Origin: Streptomyces brevispora
Lineage (GTDB): Bacteria; Actinomycetota; Actinomycetes; Streptomycetales; Streptomycetaceae
Length of the DNA: 64,000 bases
Assembly (NCBI RefSeq): GCF_007829885.1
Contig: NZ_VIWW01000001.1
Coordinates: 2,852,001 to 2,916,000, forward strand
Direction: 5' to 3'
The position numbers and the translations under genes were made by a program. The notes under the pieces were generated by a model. The model was given only the letters and a program-made list of their open reading frames with translations. It made no database searches and was not told where the DNA came from. Shown piece by piece: positions 12,791 to 21,393 of the stretch (position 1 is its first letter; each line of letters begins with the position of its first letter).

Positions 12791-15205
12791 TCAGAGCCAG
12801 GAGTCCCAGATGCCGTACGCCGTCGATCGGGTCACGGCCTCGGCGCCCGAGGCGTCCAGGCGTACGACGCGGTAGTAGTGCAGGCCGAGCAGGTCCTCGT
12901 ACACCGTGGTGTCCATGAAGAACCCGGGGCCACCCGTCGCGCCCTCGGCCAGGGTGACGTACGCGGCCGTGGCCGGGTCCCAACGCTCCACGCGGTAGCT
13001 CGCGAACCGGGAGCAGTCCCCGAGGCCGGAGCTCTCGGAGCAGCCGACGTACAGCTCCGGGTACTGGCCCTCGTGGACCTCGGTCCCCGTCCAGCCCGGC
13101 GGCCGGGTGTCGGGCAGGGCGACCGAGACCTCGGCGGGGTGGAGGACGTCGAGCGGATCTTCGTCGTGCAGGAGCCGGTCGTCCGTGGCGGCCACCCTGT
13201 AGACGTGGGTGGCGCCGTCGGGGACCGTCGGGCAGAGCATCTCGGTCCTGGTCAGGGAACTGCCGAACCAGCAGTTCTCCTTCCACACCGTCTCGCCGCT
13301 GTCCGGGTCGGTGACGCCCTGCCACACGTGGTAGCCCCTGACGTCGGCATCGGCGGGCGGCGTCCAGGCCAGCCGGACTCCGAGCGGGACGCGTTCCGCG
13401 GTCAGGTTCTGCACCGGGGCGGGCCGTTCGGTGTCCGGGGTGGTGGCCGTGGCGGCCGGGCCGGGCTGCGAGACGTGCCCGTACCGGTCGGTCGTCACGA
13501 CCCGGTACTCGTACGTCGTCTCCGACTTGCCCTGGACGTCCCAGCAGGTGCCGTTGACCTGTGTGCGAGCGGACAAGGGGGCATTGCTGTCCGCCCAGGT
13601 CCAGTACGTGGACGGGTCCGCCAGCGGCTCGTGCCACGGGGTGAACGGCTTGCACTTGTCCACGACGGCGGTCTCACCGGTCACCGTGTCGGTGCGGACG
13701 ATCTTGTATGTGGGAAGGGGGCTTTCGTCGACGGTCCACGGGTCGACGCTGCTCCAGCTGACCATCACACCCTCGTCGAACCTGCCGGCGGTGGTCTTGA
13801 ACGCGGAGATCGCTTCCGGCCGTTCGGCCATCTTCAGCGTGAGCTCCAGCGGCGCGGCGGCGTTGCCCTTGGCATCCACCGAGCGGACCGCGTACCGGTA
13901 GCTGTCGGCGACGGCGGCCAGTTGGCGCGGCACCACGTCGGTCTGCGTGGTGGTGCTCTTCGCGGGCAGGGCGTTGTCGTAGCGGCCGGTCGCCGGGTCG
14001 TACTGGAGGACCTGGTACGAGGCGGCCCCGGTGACGGGCGACCACAGCAGATGCGGAACGCCCGACCGGTACTCGACGCGGAGCCGCGCGACGGGGGCCG
14101 GCGGGGTCAGGTCGGGGGTGGTGAACGTGCGGGCGGCCGAGTACGCCGACCAGTTCCCGGCGGCGTCCCGGGCCCGGCCCCGGTAGGTGACCTTGCTGCC
14201 GTCGGCGGGATAGCCGGTGTCGCAGACAGCGCCCTTGACGCCGGAGTAGATGGTGCTCCAGCGGTTCGTGCCGGCGTCGAGCCGCTGCATCTCGTACCGG
14301 ACGATGTCGGCGGCGTTCTTCACCGTGGTGACCAGCTCCGGGGCCGCGTAGGGCTGGCCGGACGGGCACGCGTCCCACTCGAGGAACGGCGCGGCGGGCG
14401 GCGTCTTGTCGACGGTGGTGACGAGCCGGTCGGTGCTGCCGCCGGAGACGTTGCCCGCCTTGTCGACGGCCCGCGCCTCGTAGTAGTAGGCCGCGCCGGT
14501 CTTCGGCAGGGTGCTGTCGGTGTACGACGTGGCGGTGGTCGTCGCGAGCGGCTTGCTGCCGTACGACGAGCCCTTCAGCCGCCGGTAGACCCGGTAGTTC
14601 GCGAGGTCCATCTCTTTGTTCCTGGACCAGGTGAGCTTGGCCGCGCCGGTGGCGGTGCTGTAGGTGAGGGCCGCGCCGGTCGGGGGGAGCGGCTTGACCT
14701 TGTCGACGCCGACGGAGGTGCGCGGCGCATAGGTGAACTTGACGTTCGCGGTTCCCGTCCAGTTGACGAAGTCGATGCGGAGCGCGTGCTTGCCGCTGGG
14801 GATCGTCAGGTTGACCGTCTTCTTGGCGGTGGTGGAGACGTTCTTCCACAGGTCGATCTTGCGGACGCCGTCGAGGTGGACCCGTATGCCGTCCTGGGCG
14901 GACGCCGTGAACGTGAAGGGGCCGCCGGAGCCGAAGTCCCGCGTCACCGACCAGCGCACGCCGAAGTTGTCGGACCGTACGCCGGCGACGGGTGCGCCCT
15001 TGCCCCAGTTCTGGTTGATCGCGGAGTCGCAGTCCGTCTTCTTCGGTGTACCGGAGAACGTCGTGTTCGCGAAGAACTGCCGTTTGAAGACGGGGGAGGC
15101 GCAACTCACCGCCGCGGAGGCGGGTGCGGCGGTGGCGCAGAGCAGTCCGCCTGCCGTGGCCAGGACCAAGGCGGTGGCGGTGGTGCGTCCGGCTGGTTTC
15201 ATCAA
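12791..15205 (-). CDS. Large secreted PA14/fibronectin-III repeat protein
   Basis: An 804-residue exported protein. Residues 1-31 form a signal peptide with cleavage near APASA. Residues about 35-160 look like a PA14 domain (FFANTTFSGTPKKTDCDSAI, then GVRSDNFGVRWSV, DGIRVHLDGVRKI), a carbohydrate-binding type module. The rest consists of about six fibronectin-III-like units, each opening with TPP-x-AP or RP-APV and ending in YRV/YEARAVD. Many Cys suggest disulfides. No catalytic domain is visible, so it probably binds glycans or surfaces; FnIII repeats are frequent in Streptomyces secreted hydrolases. The start could be either of two adjacent ATGs. Confidence 0.85.
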   Translation of the reverse strand: MMKPAGRTTATALVLATAGGLLCATAAPASAAVSCASPVFKRQFFANTTFSGTPKKTDCDSAINQNWGKGAPVAGVRSDNFGVRWSVTRDFGSGGPFTFTASAQDGIRVHLDGVRKIDLWKNVSTTAKKTVNLTIPSGKHALRIDFVNWTGTANVKFTYAPRTSVGVDKVKPLPPTGAALTYSTATGAAKLTWSRNKEMDLANYRVYRRLKGSSYGSKPLATTTATSYTDSTLPKTGAAYYYEARAVDKAGNVSGGSTDRLVTTVDKTPPAAPFLEWDACPSGQPYAAPELVTTVKNAADIVRYEMQRLDAGTNRWSTIYSGVKGAVCDTGYPADGSKVTYRGRARDAAGNWSAYSAARTFTTPDLTPPAPVARLRVEYRSGVPHLLWSPVTGAASYQVLQYDPATGRYDNALPAKSTTTQTDVVPRQLAAVADSYRYAVRSVDAKGNAAAPLELTLKMAERPEAISAFKTTAGRFDEGVMVSWSSVDPWTVDESPLPTYKIVRTDTVTGETAVVDKCKPFTPWHEPLADPSTYWTWADSNAPLSARTQVNGTCWDVQGKSETTYEYRVVTTDRYGHVSQPGPAATATTPDTERPAPVQNLTAERVPLGVRLAWTPPADADVRGYHVWQGVTDPDSGETVWKENCWFGSSLTRTEMLCPTVPDGATHVYRVAATDDRLLHDEDPLDVLHPAEVSVALPDTRPPGWTGTEVHEGQYPELYVGCSESSGLGDCSRFASYRVERWDPATAAYVTLAEGATGGPGFFMDTTVYEDLLGLHYYRVVRLDASGAEAVTRSTAYGIWDSWL

Positions 15206-15593
15206 GTTCTTCAGTCCTGTTCGGCGACGGATGTCGATCAGACGTCGCTGAAGAGGACCGACAAGATCGCCGAAGGGTTGTACGAGCCCCGGTCGCTACC
15301 TGCGGCGGCTGACGGTCCGGCCGTCCGGGGCCGTCCGGGGCCCGCAGGGCAGTGTCTCCGCTCCGGCCGCCATCTCGCCGGTCACCCAGTAGCCCGAGGC
15401 GGTTTGGTCGCGTCGTTCCGGAAGCCCTCGTCGCCGGGGCACGCGTGATTCAGCCGGTGGGTCCGCTCACCGCGTCACCCGAACGGCCCACACGGGTGGT
15501 CCACGCCCGGCCTTGCTCGAAGCATGGCAGTGGCCACCCGCATCCGGACGGCCTGTACGAGGAGCCGCACGAGCCACCGTCAGGGAGATCGTC
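15206..15593. other. Divergent intergenic region, no gene seen
   Basis: This separates the PA14/FnIII gene from the alkylsulfatase and must hold both promoters. I see no reliable ORF, repeat or operator. Confidence 0.4.
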
Positions 15594-17495
15594 ATGACAG
15601 AGACCACCGAACCCAAGCGGGCCGAACCGGGCATCGTCGTCGGCAACGCCGAGGTGCGCAAACGTTTCCCCTTCGACGACATCCAGGACTTCGACGACGC
15701 CGGGCGGGGTTTCATCGGCACGGCCGAGGACACGGTGGTGCGCGACAGCGACGGCGCAGTCGTGTGGGAGCTCGACGCGTACGGATTCCTCGACGAGGAG
15801 TGCCCCGGGACCGCCAACCCCAGTCTGTGGCGGCAGAGCCGGCTGGCCGCCCAGCACGGTCTGTACGAGGTGGTCGAGGGCGTCTACCAGGTGCGCGGCT
15901 TCGACCTGTCGAACATGACCCTGGTGGAGGGCGACCACGGGGTGCTGGTGATCGACACCCTGCTGTCCGCCGAAACCGCCGCGGCCGCGATGGCCCTGTA
16001 CCGGCGCCATCGCGGCGACCGTCCCGTGACCGGCGTCGTCTACACCCACAGCCACGTCGACCACTTCGGCGGTGTCCGGGGGATCGTGACCGACGAGGAC
16101 GTCGCGAACGGTGTGCCCGTCTTCGCCCCCGAGGGCCTGCTGGAACACGCGGTGAGCGAGAACGTGTACGCCGGGACGGCGATGAACCGTCGTGCCGCCT
16201 ACATGTACGGGGCGGCGCTGCCCAAGGGGGAGCACGGGCAGATCGGCGCCGGCCTCGGCCAGACCCTCTCGACCGGGGCCGTCGGGCTGATCGCGCCCAC
16301 GGTGGACATCACCACCACCGGGCAGACGGAGACCGTCGACGGCATCAGGCTGGTCTTCCAGCTCACCCCGGGCACCGAGGCGCCGTCCGAGCTCAATGTC
16401 CACCTACCGGACCACAACGCGCTGTGCGTGGCGGAGAACGCCACCCACAACCTCCACAACCTGCTCACCCTGCGCGGCGCCCAGGTCCGCAACCCGCATG
16501 TGTGGGCCCGCTACCTGACCGAGACCATCGCGCTCTTCGGGGACTCGGCCGACGTGGCGTTCGCCTCGCACCACTGGCCGGTCTGGGGCCGCGAACGCGT
16601 CCTGACGTTCCTGTCGGAGCAGCGGGACCTCTACGCCTACCTGCACGACCAGACGCTGCGGATGCTCAACCAGGGCATGACCCCGCTGGAGATCGCCGAG
16701 GAGATGACGGTGCCGCCGGCGCTGGAGCGCGCCTGGAACACCCACGGCTACTACGGCTCGGTCAGCCACAACGTCAAGGCCGTCTACCAGCACTATCTGG
16801 GCTGGTTCGACGGCAACCCCGCCCATCTGTGGGAGCACCCGCCGACCGAGGCCGCGAAGCGGTACGTCGACTTCATGGGCGGTGCCGACGCCGTCCTGCG
16901 ACGCGCCCGCGAGTCCTTCGCCGGCGGCGACTTCCGCTGGGTCGCCCAGGTCGTCAACCACGTCCTGTTCGCCGACCCCGGCAACCCGGACGCCCGCACC
17001 CTGCAGGCCGACGCCCTCGAACAGCTCGGCTACGGCAGCGAGAACGGCACCTGGCGCAACTTCTACCTCACCGGTGCCCTCGAACTACGCGTGGGATCCG
17101 TCGGCACCCCCACCTCCACCTTGGCCCCGGATCTGCTGGCGGCCCTGACCCTGGACCAGCTCTTCGACTCCCTCGCGATCCGGGTCGACGGCCCCCGCTG
17201 CTGGGACGCCGACCTCACCATCCGTTTCAACCGCCGCGACGCGGACCCGGTCACCGTGCGCCTGCGCAACGGCGTCCTCGTGCACACCACCGGAACAACA
17301 CCCGCGGCAGCCGCCCCCGGCCTGGACATCAGCCTCGAAGAGGCCGACCTGAGGGCCCTCCTCCTCGGCACCGAACAACTCGGTGCACTCGTCGACCGGG
17401 GTCGCGCGGAGATCACCGGCGACATGGCCGAACTGACCGAACTCCTCGGCTATCTCGGTACCCCGGACCCCAACTTCGCCATCGTCACCCCCTGA
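15594..17495 (+). CDS. Alkylsulfatase (SdsA1/BDS1 type, metallo-beta-lactamase fold)
   Basis: A 633-residue enzyme predicted to hydrolyse primary alkyl sulfates to alcohol and sulfate. The metal motif THSHVDHFGG is at 151-160, with further ligands in AENATHNLHNL and FASHHWPVWG. The layout is that of the family: catalytic domain to about 390, an alkylsulfatase dimerisation domain (VDFMGGADAVLRRARESF, about 420-520) and an SCP2-like C-terminal domain (about 525-633) thought to hold the hydrophobic chain. No signal peptide is seen, unlike Pseudomonas SdsA1, so it may act inside the cell. The ATG lies behind AGGGAGA. Confidence 0.93.
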   Translation: MTETTEPKRAEPGIVVGNAEVRKRFPFDDIQDFDDAGRGFIGTAEDTVVRDSDGAVVWELDAYGFLDEECPGTANPSLWRQSRLAAQHGLYEVVEGVYQVRGFDLSNMTLVEGDHGVLVIDTLLSAETAAAAMALYRRHRGDRPVTGVVYTHSHVDHFGGVRGIVTDEDVANGVPVFAPEGLLEHAVSENVYAGTAMNRRAAYMYGAALPKGEHGQIGAGLGQTLSTGAVGLIAPTVDITTTGQTETVDGIRLVFQLTPGTEAPSELNVHLPDHNALCVAENATHNLHNLLTLRGAQVRNPHVWARYLTETIALFGDSADVAFASHHWPVWGRERVLTFLSEQRDLYAYLHDQTLRMLNQGMTPLEIAEEMTVPPALERAWNTHGYYGSVSHNVKAVYQHYLGWFDGNPAHLWEHPPTEAAKRYVDFMGGADAVLRRARESFAGGDFRWVAQVVNHVLFADPGNPDARTLQADALEQLGYGSENGTWRNFYLTGALELRVGSVGTPTSTLAPDLLAALTLDQLFDSLAIRVDGPRCWDADLTIRFNRRDADPVTVRLRNGVLVHTTGTTPAAAAPGLDISLEEADLRALLLGTEQLGALVDRGRAEITGDMAELTELLGYLGTPDPNFAIVTP

Positions 17496-17939
17496 CCCGC
17501 ACAGCCCCGCCGCGGAGGGAGTGACCGATGCGCGACGACAACGCCTCCTCCGCCGCGAAGCCCCCACCGGGCGGACCGACCCCACCCGGTGAAGACCGGG
17601 GGGTGGCAGCAGGACGACGGGCCCGTCCTTCGCACGACACCGGCCAACGAACGCACCCTGCCGGCGGGTCACGAACCGGACTGGCCCCGCCGACCGCCTC
17701 GTTCGCCGTCGTCGGGCTCACCGACATCACCGACGGGCCGGGACCGGACCTCACCGATGCGGCATTCGGCCGGAGGCCCAGCCCGGAAACCCAACCCGGA
17801 AACCCAACCCGGAAACCCAACCCGGAGATCCAACCCGGAGATCCAACCCGGAGAGGCCGTTCTCGGTCCGATCACGTCTCGTACGGGCGCCGCCCGCTCT
17901 GTGCCGCCGTACCGTTCCCCGCTGCCGCCCGGCCGGCTG
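17496..17939. other. Intergenic, no gene seen
   Basis: GC-rich stretch between the alkylsulfatase and the ars fusion gene. Apart from the 13-bp repeat run at 17782-17853 I see nothing; long open frames here lack start signals and are repeat-driven. Confidence 0.4.
17782..17853. repeat. Five and a half 13-bp tandem repeats (CCCGGAAACCCAA)
   Basis: Three perfect units followed by two variants (CCCGGAGATCCAA) and a half unit, about 90 bases past the stop of the ars fusion gene on the opposite strand. Sequence-unrelated to the other 13-bp repeat in the window. Confidence 0.9.
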
Positions 17940-18998
17940 TCATGCCGTCTCCACGCCGAGTTCGGCGAGCAGGCCGCGGATGCGCCGCTCGATCTCGTCC
18001 CGGATCGGGCGGACCGCGTCGATGCCCTGTCCGGCGGGGTCGTCGAGCTTCCAGTCGAGGTAGGTCTTGCCGGGGAAGACGGGGCAGGTGTCGCCGCAGC
18101 CCATGGTGATCACCGCGTCCGACGCCTGCACGGCCTCGACGGTCAGAACCTTCGGCGTCTCGGCCGACATGTCGATGCCGGCCTCCGCCATCGCGGCGAC
18201 CGCGGCCGGGTTCACGGCGGCGGCCGGAACGGACCCGGCGGAGCGGGCCTCGACCCGGCCCCGCGACAGGTGGGTGAGGAAGGCGGCCGCCATCTGGGAG
18301 CGGCCGGCGTTGTGGACGCAGACGAACAGCACGGACGGATAGCGGACCTTCGCCAGGACCGGGTACATCATCACGAGCAGGCCCAGCGCGATCGGCAGCG
18401 ACACCCCGGTGACGGTCACCTTCGCGAGCGCGTCGCCCAGCCCCGGGACCAGGCGTCCCAGACCGAGGCCGGCAGCCATCGCGACGAGGATCCACACGGC
18501 GAGGAAGCGGTCCAGGAACGACAGCCGCCCGGCAACCGGCCCCGTGGGCGACGGCGTGCCGGTGCTCACGGGGCCGGCCCCGGCAAATTCGGCCGGGGGC
18601 GCCGCGGCGGGACGGGTGAGGACGGCGGCCAGGCGGTCGGTCATCTCGGGCAGCAGCCGGTAGTACACCCACGTCCCGCGCCGCTCGGAGTCGATGAGCC
18701 CGGCCTGCTTCAGCAACTTGAGGTGGTGGGAGATCGTCGGCTGGGACAGCTCGAAGGCGGGAGTGAGGTCACAGACACAGACCTCCCCGCCGGCGCGGGA
18801 GGCGATCATCGACAACAGCCGCAGCCGGACCGGGTCCCCCAGGGCCTTGAACACCTTCGCCAGGTCGGTGGCCTGATCCTCGTCCAGCGGGGCGGTCAGC
18901 AGACCCGGGGAGCATCCACCCCCGAGCTCTCGGCTCCGCTCAGGCGGGGAAGCCCCCGCTGCGCCGTCCTGGCCGAGCACCAGCTCTTGTTTCGACAT
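17940..18998 (-). CDS. ArsR - truncated ACR3 - ArsC fusion protein
   Basis: One 352-residue frame carries three parts of an arsenic operon. Residues 38-130 are an ArsR repressor (CVC at 74-76 for As(III) binding, then LSQPTISHHLKLLKQAG as recognition helix). Residues 160-220 match the first two membrane segments of the ACR3 arsenite exporter (LDRFLAVWILVAMAAGLGLG, then PIALGLLVMMYPVLAKVRY). Residues 221-350 are a low-molecular-weight-phosphatase-type arsenate reductase (VCVHNAGRSQMA; C227, R233, and C301, C305). The exporter stops right after KVRY, so about 300 residues are missing. The join is in frame, so the fusion may be expressed; arsenite export would be lost. A short linker (135-158) separates ArsR. 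Confidence 0.88.
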   Translation of the reverse strand: MSKQELVLGQDGAAGASPPERSRELGGGCSPGLLTAPLDEDQATDLAKVFKALGDPVRLRLLSMIASRAGGEVCVCDLTPAFELSQPTISHHLKLLKQAGLIDSERRGTWVYYRLLPEMTDRLAAVLTRPAAAPPAEFAGAGPVSTGTPSPTGPVAGRLSFLDRFLAVWILVAMAAGLGLGRLVPGLGDALAKVTVTGVSLPIALGLLVMMYPVLAKVRYPSVLFVCVHNAGRSQMAAAFLTHLSRGRVEARSAGSVPAAAVNPAAVAAMAEAGIDMSAETPKVLTVEAVQASDAVITMGCGDTCPVFPGKTYLDWKLDDPAGQGIDAVRPIRDEIERRIRGLLAELGVETA

Positions 18999-19007
18999 GC
19001 TTCTATG

Positions 19008-19054
19008 TTGACGTTCTTCGATTCAAGGCGCAAGCTCGCATCGAAGAACGTCAA
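19008..19054. promoter_or_regulatory. Divergent ars operator (15-bp inverted repeat)
   Basis: TTGACGTTCTTCGAT and ATCGAAGAACGTCAA are perfect inverted copies 17 bases apart, in the 80-bp gap between the divergent ars genes. It begins 9 bases upstream of the fusion gene start. TTGAC-like ends could serve as -35 elements for both directions. Best read as the binding site of the ArsR domain. Confidence 0.75.
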
Positions 19055-19078
19055 TGCAACTCGATCCGGGAGACCGCC

Positions 19079-19561
19079 ATGTCCCGCGCCCAGCTCGCAC
19101 TCAACGTCGCCGACCTCGAGGCGTCGGTGGCCTTCTACTCCAAGCTCTTCGGCGTCGAACCTGCCAAGCGGCGGCCCGGCTACGCCAACTTCGCGATCAC
19201 CGCCCCGCCGCTCAAGCTCGTCCTCATCGAGGGCGAGCCCGGCCAGGAGACCCGTCTGGACCACCTCGGCGTCGAGGTCGACACCACGGACGAGGTCACC
19301 GCCGCCACCACCCGCCTCAAGGACGCCGGGCTCGCCACCTTCGAGGAGAACGACACCTCCTGCTGCTACGCCCTCCAGGACAAGGTGTGGGTCCATGGCC
19401 CCGGCAAGGAGCCGTGGGAGGTCTACGTCGTCAAGGCCGACGCCGACCGGCTGGGCAAGAGCCCCGTCCTGGACGGCGGAGCCTGCTGCTCCGGGCAGAG
19501 CGGGAGCGCCGGGCCCGAGGCATCCGCGCCGGCCACTGACGCCTGCGCCTGCGGCAGCTGA
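19079..19561 (+). CDS. ArsI/CadI-family metalloenzyme (C-As lyase-like)
   Basis: A 160-residue vicinal-oxygen-chelate protein beginning MSRAQLALNVADLEASVAFY, typical of the ArsI/CadI family, which includes C-As lyases that demethylate trivalent methylarsenicals. Also seen: DHLGVEV (metal His), TSCCYALQDKVWVHGPGKEP (the vicinal Cys pair plus His), and PWEVYVVKAD. The C-terminus is Cys-rich (GGACCSG, DACACGS), likely binding arsenic. It is divergent from the ArsR fusion and shares the operator, so induction by arsenic is likely. Confidence 0.88.
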   Translation: MSRAQLALNVADLEASVAFYSKLFGVEPAKRRPGYANFAITAPPLKLVLIEGEPGQETRLDHLGVEVDTTDEVTAATTRLKDAGLATFEENDTSCCYALQDKVWVHGPGKEPWEVYVVKADADRLGKSPVLDGGACCSGQSGSAGPEASAPATDACACGS

Positions 19562-19662
19562 GCGGCGCCGCGACCTCTCGTTCGACTCGCGCTCCTGCGC
19601 GGCGCCCGGATGGCGCAGGAGCCGCGGCCACCACAGCCACTGCCGCTCGCCGCATGGTGCGG

Positions 19663-19875
19663 CTACCGGCCGCTGTCCTCGGCGAGGGTGTGGGCGACCA
19701 GGGCGTTCGCGTGACCGTGGCCCAGCCCGTGCTCGGTCTTGAGCCAGGTGACCAGTTCCATGTGCTTGGTCAGCGGGGAGGAGCGGATGAGCTCCTTCCA
19801 CTCGGAGACCGGGCGGCCGTACTTCCTCTCGATCGAAGGGAAGTAGGCGGCAGGGCCCTTGGCTGCGTCGGTCAT
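19663..19875 (-). CDS. DUF4287 protein
   Basis: A 70-residue protein with the full DUF4287 pattern: GPAAYFPSIERKYGRPVSEW, then HMELVTWLKTEHGLGHGHAN and ALVAHTLAED. The family is small, soluble and helical, with unknown function. It is monocistronic here; the nearest genes are unrelated. Confidence 0.88.
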   Translation of the reverse strand: MTDAAKGPAAYFPSIERKYGRPVSEWKELIRSSPLTKHMELVTWLKTEHGLGHGHANALVAHTLAEDSGR

Positions 19876-19943
19876 GGGATGTCCCGTCTGTTGTGTGAAC
19901 CGGTGTTGTTGTCTGCGGGTGTTGTCGCTGGATCACCGCCTGG

Positions 19944-20624
19944 CTAGTGGCGCGGACCCCCGGTGAGCAGTCGGGCCGCGACGGCCGCCAGCCAGCACAG
20001 GCCGAGGCCGGCTCCGAGGGTGAACACCAGGACCGAAGCGGCGGAGGCCATGAATCCGGTGAGGACGACGACCGGGGCGACACGGGAGGTCAGGGCCCAG
20101 CCGCGGTGGCCCCGGGCCGCGAGCGGACGGGCCAGCACGAGGAACGCGGCGCACAGCGCGAGGTAGCCGATCCCCCCGCCGAACATGTGGCCGGCGCCGT
20201 GCGCGCTCATCGTGACCGACGTGGGCGAACCGACGGGGAAGCCGGCCCCGGCATCGGCCTCGAAGGCCGCGGCGACCAGGAACGAGGCGCCGAACACGCC
20301 GATCAGGATGGGCCCCCAGCTCCCGCCCGGCTCGTGTCTCAGCACTCGGCGAAGCCCGACCGCCCCGGCGAGCAGCAGGGCGCCGGTGAGGACGAAGTTC
20401 ACGGTCTGGATCCAGCCCATGTCGCCGAGGGCGAGCTGGCTGATCGCGTTGCGGGTGAAGCCGAAGCCCTCCCGTGCGAGTCCCTGGACGACGCCTGCCC
20501 CGAGGAACAGCGGGCCGGCGACAACCGCCGCGGCCAGCAGCGACTTTGACGAGGAGGCGGACGTCGACGCGGACGCGGACATGGCGCCGGTAGTGGAGCG
20601 GCGGGCGTTGAGTGTCTGGGTCAT
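19944..20624 (-). CDS. DUF998 integral membrane protein
   Basis: A 226-residue protein with about six membrane segments after a Ser/Ala-rich cytoplasmic N-terminus of about 25 residues. It has the DUF998 features: GPLFLGAGVVQGLAREGFGF then TRNAISQLALGDMGWIQTVN in the first loop, and HGAGHMFGGGIGYLALCAAF later. The family is widespread in actinomycetes; function unknown. The gene starts at ATG and stands alone. Confidence 0.85.
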   Translation of the reverse strand: MTQTLNARRSTTGAMSASASTSASSSKSLLAAAVVAGPLFLGAGVVQGLAREGFGFTRNAISQLALGDMGWIQTVNFVLTGALLLAGAVGLRRVLRHEPGGSWGPILIGVFGASFLVAAAFEADAGAGFPVGSPTSVTMSAHGAGHMFGGGIGYLALCAAFLVLARPLAARGHRGWALTSRVAPVVVLTGFMASAASVLVFTLGAGLGLCWLAAVAARLLTGGPRH

Positions 20625-20919
20625 GGCGGGCCTTCCTCGTCCGAGTGTTGTCGCAGATATGACCGGCGGCGAACGGTGAAGTCATCGGATCAGCCCGTGT
20701 GACCCAGGCCACACGGTCCGAGGAAGGTGGCACCTGCACACGGCGGCAGAGGCGGCGAGTGGGCAGACCATGACCAGGATCGGGATCGGGATACGGACGG
20801 ACGCCCGGCTCAGGTCGGAGGAGGAGGCCTTCGACGAGGTTCGTGGCCGGTACCACTGCGCGCTGAGGGACGGCAACGGCAAAGCCGTCGTCGTCGTGGA
20901 CGCCTATCTGGACGGGACT

Positions 20920-21164
20920 ACGTGCTGGAGACCGTGTACTGGGACACCGGCACCGCCCGGCTCCTGCCCCGCCTGCTGAAGGGCCGCACCCGTGGGCCGG
21001 CGTTCGTCACCCACCGCCGCCCGGGGCCCGGCAAGGCGCTCAGTGCGCGTGGCGTCTGCCCGGACACCGGGTTCGCCCGGCTGTCGTACGGGCAGGCCCG
21101 GGCGCTGCTGGATGAGCACACCGCCGTGCGCGGGCTGGGCACTGGCCGGGACCAGCCCTCGTGA
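20920..21164 (+). pseudogene. Fragment of a tyrosine-recombinase integrase
   Basis: The frame reads [20 protein letters not shown] then [20 protein letters not shown] and [12 protein letters not shown]. This matches the stretch just before the catalytic HxxR box in Streptomyces core-type integrases. The sequence stops at GTGRDQPS before the HQLRHS box, and the R and Y catalytic residues are absent. An overlapping frame upstream (from 20770) may carry more of the same decayed gene. It marks a dead mobile element upstream of the exporter operon. Confidence 0.6.
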
Positions 21165-21284
21165 GCGGACCGGCCGGTCGGCGGACCCGGTGCAAACCTC
21201 AGGCGAAGCCAGGCCGCACCCGCGGGGCGGCAGTCCGGTCGGGAAGGTCCGGCCGGCGTACGCGGCGCAACGTACCGACGGACG

Positions 21285-21313
21285 TGTCGGTAACATTTGA
21301 TAAGTTACCGACA
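21285..21313. promoter_or_regulatory. Likely TetR operator of the exporter operon
   Basis: TGTCGGTAAC and GTTACCGACA form a perfect 10-bp inverted repeat with a 9-nt AT-rich centre (ATTTGATAA), about 80 bases before the permease start. Size and shape fit a TetR dimer site, and a TetR gene ends the operon. Confidence 0.7.
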
Positions 21314-21393
21314 CTCGCGTCGTCAAGTTTAAGCAAAGAGGCGGCGTGTGCAGCCTGTCGTGCCCTCATCCCCTTCATCGCTCGGAGAGCTCC

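Noticed and set aside
12623..15448. A 941-residue plus-strand ORF
   Set aside because: It is the reverse-strand shadow of the PA14/FnIII gene; composition is Gly/Arg/Val-rich as expected for a shadow and shows no domains.
15524..17524. A 666-residue plus-strand ORF over the alkylsulfatase
   Set aside because: Wrong frame of the alkylsulfatase gene; product is almost only Arg, Pro, Gly and His.
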